Of a stretch of 64,000 bases of DNA, positions 55,725 through 64,000 are shown in pieces. How positions within the stretch are numbered: the first letter of the stretch is position 1; every line of letters starts with the position of its first letter. The DNA is from Fasciola hepatica. Lineage: Eukaryota; Platyhelminthes; Trematoda; Plagiorchiida; Fasciolidae. Where the stretch lies: the NCBI GenBank assembly GCA_948099385.1, contig CANUEZ040000029.1:1643501-1707500 (forward strand). The letters run 5' to 3'. The translations under genes were made by a program, and so were the position numbers. Under the pieces are notes generated by a model, which was not told the origin of the DNA, ran no database searches, and saw only the letters and a list, made by a program, of their open reading frames with translations.

Positions 55725-56653
55725 TTTTGAGGTCAGTCAACAAATGAACTAGCTCATTTCTCAATAATGTGCACTTCTTTGGGCTTCAGATAAATAACAA
55801 ATAGTAGACATGGTGAACGGAAAAATAAAACTGTGATACCTTTATCATGAAACAATGAAAGTGTACATTGAACCAATGATTATCAGTTGAAACTTTATTA
55901 CCAGTGAGTGAAGGAGATGTAACTTTGCTAGTAACTACAATTAATACTTTGTTATCATTATTTCAGTAATTACATTTAAATGCTTTCCATAAACTAATTT
56001 AAAAATTAAAATAATCCGTCTACCTCTCTCATTCTTGAGAAAATGCCTGTCGATTCAATTAAGTGCACAAAGTAAAACAAACAACACAACAAGCAATAGC
56101 TTCTTGTAACTATGGATATATATGTTTCTATTTTTAACAGAACTTCAGAAGGGTGACGGTGGTGAGCATATCTGAATTTGTTTACGAGTAGTAAGCCATT
56201 TGTGAATTATTTGCCCATTAAATGTCATTTGGTATGAAGTAGTTAAGCCCGGAGGATGTTCTCACGCTGGTGAACTGCGAAGTCATTCACTTTTGCAGTT
56301 CACCGGGTAATCCGTTTTCCCTATAAACATTTGTAATGCACGGTACAAGTCTCAGTCTTATCAATGAAATGTGTATATTCACTGAACAGCATAAATGAGT
56401 TACATTTAATCATTTTGTTTATTTCATTAAAATTAACCCGCTCCTAAGAAATCATATTTCTTGAAATAGTATCCATCTTGATGGCATCTCTTGACTTTGG
56501 TGTTCCCATTACCAACGAAATCCAGAGTTTCAATAAACATGAAACCGAAATCATGTTCCTCATGGGCTATTTTAGATTAGTCACCTTGTAATTGACAGGG
56601 AATCATTGGCAGTAACAGATTGACTTCGTTCCTAATTGATAAAATGTTTCACT
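55725..56653. other. Unassigned AT-rich region
   Basis: No gene recognised; AT-rich from about 55800. Confidence 0.5.
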
Positions 56654-56657
56654 GTAT

Positions 56658-56964
56658 TGTAGTGGTTGCCATCGTCATTCGTACTTTCACCACGCTTATT
56701 GTTTAACTGAACGCTGACTGCCAAGCGCGGTTGCCATTTGACCGTTGCTCTTGCGCACGCTCTCACGCACGCTCCCAAATACACGCTAACCACTATCTCT
56801 CCCAATCGCCTTCTCATTCTCACGGGTCGTGGAGAATACTGTTCTGGTTAACGTATTCGTATAGTGCCGCACATTAGAGTAACGTGCAGGTGGTCCATGC
56901 AGTACAAAGGACCGAAGCACGCGTTACTTAGGAAACCGCGAAGTGAGGTCTAATCAACCTTACA
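56658..56964 (+). mobile_element. Solo LTR of the G1/G2 gypsy family
   Basis: 307 bp from TGTAGTGG to CCTTACA with a perfect 4-bp duplication GTAT on both sides (56654-56657 and 56965-56968). No internal sequence. It has the ACGTATTCGTATA variant in U5. Confidence 0.94.
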
Positions 56965-56968
56965 GTAT

Positions 56969-57397
56969 TATTAGATTTGCGGTCAGGCCTCATTCGTCGC
57001 AGTGGACACAGTACTCATTGGGATCGGGTCTCACTCACACATTTTGTTAACTTTGTAACACTTCAGTGTGCCGAACATCGCTTAGGACTTGTTACACATC
57101 GCCAAACTATCCACATTGATTGGGTCGCTGCTTTCTGAATGCCCATGTCACAACGAGCACAGGGAATCCCTAGCCTTTCCAGGACCACATACCAGAAGTG
57201 GGTAATAACGAACTTAGGGGTGTGTCGGCTAGCCGACAGCCGCCATCCCGTACACGTGAACAGCCATCTGTTGGTGGGCTCGCCACCAAACCGTTCATAT
57301 GTGAGGAAATGGGAACTTATGACTTGGTTTACTCGAACAAACTGCCGTGCCACTGAGACGGTGCCCCGATCAAAACTCACGCTCTGAGAGATATTAT
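56969..57397. other. Unassigned spacer between solo LTR and Penelope fragment 2
   Basis: No recognisable motif; frames on both strands overlap and neither looks like a known family. It could be decayed Penelope sequence. Confidence 0.4.
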
Positions 57398-57491
57398 CAA
57401 GACGCTGGAGAGCGAACAATTGTTTTCAATGAATCCTATACGTGCTCTTACAATTCATGTGGGTGAGTAACATTGGAATGCATTAGCCATT
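57398..57491. repeat. Left arm of an inverted repeat around Penelope fragment 2
   Basis: About 94 bp (including CAAGACGCTGGAGAGCG and TCCTATACGTGCTCTTACAA) recur inverted at about 57992-58089 with roughly 90 percent identity by eye. The GIY-YIG frame lies in the loop. Confidence 0.8.
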
Positions 57492-57510
57492 GGCCATGAT
57501 CATTTACTGA

Positions 57511-57933
57511 TTCAAGTGCGAATGTGGCGCATCCTGCATAGGTCGCACGGGTAGTCGTTTGTCTCAGCGCATTAAGGAACATCACCCAAGATGGTTGAGT
57601 CACGGGAAAATCGGTGTGATTACCAGTTCGATTCTAGGTCATTTGGTGGACAGTGGCCACACGATCGACCCTGAAAAAGCTTTCAAAGTCATATACCGAG
57701 TTCCACCCAATCAATCAAAGCCAGTCCGAATTCGATCCCTGGCCACGGTAGACGCAATCGCCATTCGCTTACTAAGCCCTAATCTATGTGCAAAAAAGCT
57801 ACCAGTCCAGTCTGTCCAGCTGCTCTGGCCAAAACCGGAAACCACGGTTCGCCGACCGAACCCCAAAAGTCCACTACCGATTACCACTCGTGACGGTGGG
57901 AGTGAAACTCTCATCACAAGACGCACTCGATAG
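57511..57933 (+). pseudogene. Penelope-like element GIY-YIG fragment 2
   Basis: 140 open codons from 57511 after a stop. It reads CECGASCIGRTGSRLSQRIK (the IGRTG block corresponds to the YIG part), EHHPRWLSH, SSILGHLVDSGHTIDP, AFKVIYRVPPNQSKPVR, ATVDAIAIRLLSPNLC and VQSVQLLWP. These are the expected C-terminal blocks of flatworm Penelope-like elements, whose GIY-YIG nuclease nicks target DNA. The RT is absent, so this is a 5'-truncated remnant. It ends at TAG 57931-57933. Confidence 0.75.
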
Positions 57934-57991
57934 AGACACCCCTCCCCACCAACCCCGTTTTTCCTAACGCCACGACAATGACCTTTACTCC

Positions 57992-58089
57992 GGCCAATGT
58001 CTAACGCATTCCAATGTTACCTCATCCATATGAATTGTAAGAGCACGTATAGGATTCACTGAAAACGATTCTTCGCTCTCCAGCGTCTT
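57992..58089. repeat. Right arm of the inverted repeat around Penelope fragment 2
   Basis: Inverted copy of 57398-57491, about 500 bp away. Confidence 0.8.
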
Positions 58090-58222
58090 GTTCTTAATGT
58101 GATCATGACTGTGGGACTATTCAGACTATTCAGATATTCAGAGGATGTATTGGTGGCACGAGAAGCCTGAACGTTATGTTTTTGGAAAATCCACTTGCAT
58201 TGTTCACATCGAAAAGTCAGAC

Positions 58223-58293
58223 GCCGCGAGCCGGAATCGAACCGGCGACCCCCGCATACCGGGCAGATGCTCTACCAGCTTAGCTATCGCCGT
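58223..58293 (-). tRNA. tRNA-like sequence in left foldback arm (probable pseudogene)
   Basis: 71 bases that fold as a cloverleaf. A-box-like TAGCTAAGCTGG, B-box GGTTCGATTCC and a perfect 5-bp T stem (GCCGG/CCGGC) are present. The anticodon loop reads CCGGTAT, giving anticodon GGT (Thr) but with C at position 33 in place of the universal U. The acceptor stem has two mismatches. It is therefore likely a tRNA-derived repeat or pseudogene. Confidence 0.55.
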
Positions 58294-58565
58294 CCACACA
58301 ATGGGTTCTGAATAACCAAAGTGAATAATCGCTCATGCGCGAACCACTATTCCAATGATCGACACAGTAACTATCGTGGTTCTAATCATTGGGCTAGCCT
58401 CGTCGGTCACTTCCCAATGGGACGAACAGCACACAGATGAACGTCATCACGTTCATCTGTGTGCTAGCCCAATGATTAAAACCAGGATAGATACTGTGTA
58501 TCATTGGAATAGTGGTTCGCGTACTATCGATTATTCACTAGCGTTATTCACACCAGACTGTTCGG

Positions 58566-58637
58566 GCCGCGATAGCCCATCTGGTAGAGCATCTGCCCGG
58601 TATGCGGAGGGTCGCCGGTTCGATTTCGGCTCGCGGA
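58566..58637 (+). tRNA. tRNA-like sequence in right foldback arm (probable pseudogene)
   Basis: 72 bases. The acceptor stem GCCGCGA/TCGCGGA pairs at six of seven positions. The anticodon loop is the same CCGGTAT. The B-box reads GGTTCGATTTC, so the T stem has one weak pair. D stem GCCC/GAGC has one mismatch. Same reservations as for the left copy. Confidence 0.55.
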
Positions 58638-58685
58638 GTCCAACTTTTCCATGTGAACAGTGCAAGTGGATTTTCCAAAAACATA

Positions 58686-59969
58686 TTCAGATATTATCAA
58701 GTCGTCCGTCTGGTTCCCGGACTGCAACGGTTAAAGGGCGGTGCCTCTGTTAAAAGTGTGTTTATTGCTATCAAGACTGTAATACCGGCGACCCACAGAC
58801 AAAATTCCACCCCCATCTCAAGTGGTCAAACGTTTTTGAATTATTCGGCTGATGAAGCCTGACAATTGAAGGGGAACCAGGTGGAAAATTGAAACTGTTA
58901 CCTGTGCATCTGATGCAGAGGGTGGGGTAGATATGGTCCGACCGATGAGGTGAACGGAGTCGGCACCAAGCTAATGTGAACACTGAAATAAAAATGACTG
59001 GTTAAATGATTATTACCAGCAATAAAGTTGGTTTCTTAATGTGTCGGAACCGAGATCGTTCCGGAGTGTATAGAAAAAACCAGTCATGATAAAGGTTACC
59101 CTTGGTGACCGAAACTTCGACAACCTACCAACTATTTCGACTACTCTGTGTTGTTGAGCAATAAAATTCTACCATAAAGTTGGTTTTTATTTAATAAAAC
59201 GTCGTTTATTGTTGATAGTTTAGAGGTTTTCGGCGAGCTCCCGTATTTCCATTACCTGCTGAAATATATGTTCCTTTTCAGTCCATAAGTACCAATTATT
59301 AACCGGTTATTATACTGTCAATAACCGTCGATTAGTTAAACTAATCTATAATTATTTGGATAACTGTTGAATCAATGGAACAGTTAATTCGTCAGTAACA
59401 GATTGTATTTCTGTCACGTGATTAATCATGTATTGTGAAAACTGTACAGCTGACTGGACTTGACTTCATCGCCGTCACCTTTACGATATTTTTAGTATAC
59501 CAATGTAGTAGGGCTTTGTCAGTCCATTTACAAATCAGATTTGTCCCTTTTTTGATAATATCTGTATGAATCAGAAGATTTTTTCCCACTGACCCCAAAG
59601 TGACAATGCACACTTCACCTTACAACGGACGGTAATTGTTCTAATTAATTCGTAGTAGGCTGGACTAAATAATTTCTAGAAAAGTTACAACCTTACTATG
59701 GTATTTTTGTGAAGTAATGAACAGTCCTATTCGCATGTAGAGAAATTGTTATCAGTGGTTCATTTTCAAATAATGACTTTGATATTTATTGATGACAATT
59801 TTTGTGTTACAACACTATCGTTGGTCCACTTGCTCGCGGGTGACAACTGTGCACCGATTATCGTATGACTGAGAGATGTGACCTAACAACTTCCGTTGTT
59901 CGGCATTATAATGAGTTCTCAAGCTGCGGTTTGGAACCATTGAGGCAGGTCATAATCGTGTTCAGTAAT

Positions 59970-59972
<3 letters not shown>
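58686..59972. other. Unassigned AT-rich region
   Basis: No gene recognised. Confidence 0.5.

Positions 59973-60066
<94 letters not shown>
59973..60066. repeat. (TA)47 microsatellite
   Basis: 94 bases of uninterrupted TA repeat, self-complementary and able to extrude as a cruciform. Confidence 0.97.
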
Positions 60067-60068
<2 letters not shown>

Positions 60069-61393
60069 TATGTAGGCTAATCCGTTTGGAAATTCTATTA
60101 GTCCTACGGTCCCAACGGAATTTGAAGCGACAGAAGAAATGAATCGTTAGGTGTTCAATGAAGGTATTACCCCTACAGTTTCTCAATACTGAAATTGAAG
60201 CTCACTTTACCTGTAAGTCAGGCACTTTATTCCATTGGTAATCAGTCATACCTAACATTTACCACGTGTTTAGCCTTAGTGTAATGAAAGGGTTAGTACA
60301 CTGATATTCCTGAAACTATAATTTAAAATGAAGAACAAATGAAGACTGTGAGGAAATTTTTTCATTTGCCCCTGTCCGTTAGTATTATTTAACTGACACA
60401 TGTGTGTCAGTATACTGACACGTAATGATAACTGACGGAATACGGGGCTGTGGTTTTGTGGACTCCATTTCGTTGTCATTTATTTATGTATTTCCTTTCC
60501 TTCATTTTATGCAATGACGAATTCTGTTAGCCAAATCTAATGAACCGGTTATCTACAAGGAAAGAAAAGATAGATTCATTGGGCGTCGAACAAATTTGTG
60601 TTGTCCATCCATGTAATGCCATCACATCATTTTCAATTTCACAACTTAGTTAAGGAATCGTTTTAGTTTCATGGATCCTAAGCGGTTCTAAATGGGGTAG
60701 AGAGTTAATCAACAATTAGCCTTGTACCAGTGCAACTTATGACAGCCGGATGCCGAAACTTTGTATTGTACATGATAATCCATTCACTCTGCGGTCCTCT
60801 AACGAAATTTAGTTCATTACTGTAATCACAATTCCGCATACATCATTTAGAGGAATCAGTTCGCAGTTGATCACAGAAGGCCAGCTTTATAAGAAGTTAT
60901 TATTTTTGGAATAATAATTATTATTTTGTACAATAAACAGTGGCAGCGAATCTTCACCCTCTGTCATCGTGTTGCAGAGCGTCTGCAAGTTCCTGAAGTA
61001 CAGCGGAAACAATAGAAATTACTGTGAAAATAGAATTGTTCAAATAATATAAACCTATTTCATGAGTTACAGTTGGACACAGTTTATTTTATAATATCAG
61101 CATATTCATTTTGATAATCATGAATAGTATCCATGGTATTCATCCACTTCAGCTGTGGGGAATCTGACCGAACCCTATGTAAGAAAATTTACTTATTACG
61201 CCAACCGTTGATATAATACTAAGGTAGCATATTGTGAGTGTTAAACAAACCTTTGAATTTCATGGGCGTCACATACTGCTTCTTTCCTTCAACCCCATTA
61301 ATTTATATCAGTTGATACTCTAAGGGATTTTATTTCTCGCCAACAATTTCGCCGAGTATTGTTATACTACTATAGTAGTGACACGTGCTTACA
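60067..61393. other. Unassigned AT-rich region
   Basis: No gene recognised. A small palindromic cluster (CTGACACATGTGTGTCAG) lies near 60392-60409. Confidence 0.5.
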
Positions 61394-61808
61394 TGTGACA
61401 GCTGTCACACCTCCTCCTTAGAGTGCGGCGACATTGCGTAACGGAAGCGTGTCACCCGTTGGTGATACATATCACCAATTTACTGGATGATGGTTAGCTG
61501 AAACATGGCATCACCTAAGTGCACACGTGTTTCCACTGCATTTAGTCACCATTGGCGGACGGTATAAGAATGGGACACTAGCTGAGCAACTGCGCAAGAC
61601 AACAGCCAATCAAATCGCAGATTAGTTAACTGGGAGAAATAGTGTGTAAATACGTAACTAGCTCGCGACATTCTACGCCACTTGTGATAGCATGGTTGTA
61701 TCATCTGATCATGTTATACAGTATGTCTCGAGCTCATCCGGAATACACCTCCTTCACCATCATTATTATTTCCGTGGGAGGTCCAGATATGCAGAGGAGA
61801 CTGAAAGT

Positions 61809-62402
61809 TTGATGAAAGGTGCCTCAATGGAGATAAAAACCACGAGCGACGTTTCAATACTGTCACATTTGGCTGTCAAAATGCAAAATTATGTAACATT
61901 ACTGGAGTATCTAGAATATTTGTCTATCTGAGTGTATCGAGCACACTAGAATGCGTTGTCTGGTGTCTACCCATTGAAAAAACGGGCCAAGTGGGAAAAT
62001 GAAGCTGAGAGGCTAAACATGTTCGAGCAAGAAGCTAAGTTTGATTTGATGGAGTTCGCAGGTCATCAATCTCTCCTTCACAAGCAATGATTTGCGCATA
62101 TGTTATGCGGGAGTAGTAGGTTGGCTCAAACACAGTCATCATGGGTGCAAATTAAGGGGAAATACTGTAACAAAAACCAGTCTTTGTCTGACACACGTAC
62201 AACAAGTCAAGAGCTCACGGGGTCAGTTCAGTGCAAGCTATGCAACTCACCGCATCGGTTACCAGGCTGTTACACTTTACACGGGACAAGTCTACCAAAT
62301 CGGCGGTTCGCAGTAAGAAGGACCGGAGTATGCTCTGTACACTTAAGTGACTCTCATCACTCCTCACAGTGCCACTTTAAAGTAAAATGTGACGAGGAAT
62401 GA
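61809..62402 (+). pseudogene. gag: BEL/Pao gag remnant
   Basis: In several frames: LMKGASMEIKTTSDVSILSH, then PLKKRAKWENEAERL and DLMEFAGHQS, resembling the Pao-type capsid region. The final frame (62100-62402) ends in zinc-knuckle blocks CKLCNSPHRLPGC, GVCSVHLSDSHHSSQC and FKVKC, in the spacing seen in BEL/Pao Gag. Stops and frameshifts separate the blocks. Confidence 0.7.
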
Positions 62403-62720
62403 ACACCCACTTTTATATGATCCTCAAAACACCAAACCTACTCAACCAGAAGAACCCAAGATGATCTGTTACACAGAACGTAGCGATTGTAAGCCGTCGA
62501 GATTAGGCATCTTGCTTTGCGATATCAAATAGATAGAATAAGGTGAACCCCGCAGATAACTATTGAGAATCAAGAACTCCAAGACTGCAAAGAATGTAGC
62601 GTTATATGTCGTACCCGCGAAAATCACGTACGGTGTAAGTATGTAGTATAACAGGCTGAATACAATAACGCAAGACGGAAAGAGTCAATATGTGAACTAG
62701 TCGGGAAGCCTACCTCTCTA

Positions 62721-62981
62721 ATGATCAGTACGGTTGTAAGGAGTCATGCTAATTATTCGATGAAGCTGATTCTACAGCTAACTTCCTTGACCGATACAGA
62801 GACCATAGACGTTTTGGAAGCTTTTGCGGTAGAGAGTTTACCGGTGATACCAGCCGGCCCCATTAGGTCCATTGCCGAGAGGTGGTCTTATCTCAAGGAC
62901 ATTACCTTCAAGTACGATGCACTGACTAAAAGTGATGCGCCCGGAGCTCGCTGGCTGTTTGAACATAGTATGGGTCATTGA
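62721..62981 (+). pseudogene. pol: BEL/Pao protease-region remnant
   Basis: The frame reads DTETIDVLEAFAVESLPVIP, GPIRSIAERWSYLKDITF and GARWLFEHSMGH. The intact BEL has the equivalent TEAFTLADLPMRAP and LTRWPHLQDVTV downstream of the protease active site. The catalytic DSG block was not found. Confidence 0.6.
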
Positions 62982-63886
62982 AAAGAACCGTTCTCCGAGG
63001 GAACGATATCAGGCTGGACACTTCTCTGAAAACTGACGAACGAGGTTCGATAATCAGCGTTATTTAGTAGCTTAGCTGTCTCTGATGAAAGTGTTTATGG
63101 GGAAAGCCACTAGTTTTACGGTATTAAACTCAACGGCCTTAATTAAGTACTTGAAGCTTCTCCAACGGAAAACATATTGGTGCTCTCAGTGAACTCAAGA
63201 AGCAACATCGCAACGAGCAGTACAAAGTCTTTCTTCATGGGCAACCAGTGTCGAAAGAGCTAGGAAGCAACAAAAAATGACAACGAAACGTCTGATATCT
63301 CAGAAGCAGGCGTTTTCGGAAAACCCAATTAAAACTAGGATATCAGCAGGCCGTACAACGCAATTTGAAACTGGTCTACCAAATGGCAGTGCGCGGCACC
63401 AGGAGAGAACTGTGTGGCCGGCTGGGGAACAGATTATCTTGCTCGAAAATAACAGTTACTACGCTGAAGCTAGTGTCCATAAATGTATTTGAAATGCTTT
63501 TATTGTAATTTTCACCCAAGAAGCACAATACTTAAAGCTGTTGGGTGAAAGTTGGGATAACGTTGGGCTAAAATGACTCGTAACATGTGTTTTCGAAGTT
63601 TGCACACGGGAGTTCGTGAAATTGTACGAGAAATATACTAAAATAAGTACCATAATATTTACTAAAATATATCTGTTTTACAAAAACTGCATATTTTGTT
63701 TTACAAGTTATCAGTATACCACTTTCGTAAAAGCTATCTGATTTTCACAAAATAGATTTTACCAGTAGTAACTTAGTGGTTCCGATCAAAAGGATAGGTA
63801 ATGGGTAAATAGGTTAACAAGCGGGCAGTTAAGATGGGTTAGGAAAAGAAGAGGTACAGATTTCCAGCAATTTTTTCCAACTTTGA
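62982..63886. other. Unassigned region, possibly the continuation of the BEL remnant
   Basis: Short frames only to 63492; AT-rich beyond. No RT or LTR recognised. Confidence 0.4.
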
Positions 63887-63936
63887 GCTAGCCCAACAAG
63901 CGCCCAATTGGGAGCGCGTTGGGCGTGCTGCTTGGT
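63887..63936. repeat. Dispersed palindromic repeat, copy 2
   Basis: A near-perfect palindrome at 63891-63924: outer stem GCCCAAC/GTTGGGC, inner GCG/CGC, centre CCCAATTGGG. It matches 15181-15229 in inverted orientation. Confidence 0.7.
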
Positions 63937-64000
63937 TAGAAACTTTGGACCGACGGGGAATCGGGCGAGTACGGAAGTCTTCTTACCACCTTCAAGCAAA

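Larger units (their letters stand above)
58175..58685. repeat. 511-bp foldback (near-palindrome) with tRNA-like arms
   Basis: The left part (58175-58444) and right part (58449-58685) are inverted copies. The centre is a perfect 17-bp stem with a 4-base loop (58428-58465). The left arm holds about 30 extra bases near 58400. Each arm carries a tRNA-like sequence. The outermost bases (TATGTTTTTGGAAAATCC and its complement) close the structure. Confidence 0.88.
61394..62981 (+). mobile_element. Decayed second BEL/Pao element
   Basis: Gag and protease blocks of a BEL/Pao element appear in several frames: a Gag stretch at 61809-62090, zinc knuckles at 62230-62402, and the protease-distal region at 62721-62981. 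The 5' end may be an LTR starting TGTGACAGCTGTCACA at 61394, but no second LTR copy is in the window. It is a different family from the intact BEL. Confidence 0.65.

Noticed and set aside
58223..58637. Two working tRNA-Thr genes.
   Set aside because: Both lack U33, have stem mismatches, and form the arms of one foldback. They are kept as tRNA-like sequences.
58845..58880. CTGATGA followed by a GAAG sequence, considered as a hammerhead ribozyme, because Penelope-like elements often carry them.
   Set aside because: The required GAAA after stem II is GAAG and no matching stems I to III were found. Other CTGATGA sites (38325-38345, 43190-43200) also lack the second core motif.

Overview
This is a eukaryotic, animal-type genome window made almost entirely of transposable elements. 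I recognise no host protein-coding gene and no rRNA. The mix of elements points to a parasitic flatworm (cestode or trematode). It has Ty3/gypsy elements with a C-x2-H-x9-C-x3-C Gag finger and a primer-binding site that looks like tRNA-Trp (CsRn1-like), BEL/Pao elements, CR1/Jockey-type LINEs, and Penelope-like fragments with a GIY-YIG nuclease. That is inference from element families; the species cannot be named from the sequence alone.

Layout. 1-20 kb holds old, frameshifted LINEs: LINE-alpha (about 2640-7500, +), LINE-beta copy A (about 10300-13490, +) and LINE-beta copy B (about 15650-19070, -). A and B form an inverted pair. 20.9-27.2 kb holds a solo LTR (-) and a decayed but full-length gypsy element, G1 (+). 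27.2-37.3 kb is a tandem array: a 2207-bp spacer 'S' occurs four times, each copy bounded by an LTR of the G1 family (period 2514 bp). 37.0-54.1 kb is one gypsy element of the same family, G2 (+), split by two nested insertions: a nearly intact gypsy of another family, G4 (38186-43351, -), and 50 bp further on an intact BEL/Pao element (43402-50103, +) with a 1731-residue Gag-Pol. 54.1-64 kb is more AT-rich. It holds two Penelope GIY-YIG fragments, another solo LTR with target duplication, a foldback structure with a tRNA-like sequence in each arm, a long (TA)n tract, and a decayed second BEL/Pao element.

How the parts fit. Target-site duplications (ATAT for G2, ACAG for G4, ACTGC for BEL, ACGG and GTAT for the solo LTRs) order the events: G2 landed first, then G4 and BEL landed in its gag gene. 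The S array is best explained by unequal crossing-over between the 3' LTR of G1 and the 5' LTR of G2, because each interior LTR is a chimera of those two. All three gypsy elements keep a GGGAAAC heptamer in the correct register at the end of gag with pol in the -1 frame, which suggests ribosomal frameshifting. G1 and G2 share the same disabling lesions in pol, and also share the same difference between their 5' and 3' LTRs. No searches were run; all family assignments rest on motifs read by eye.
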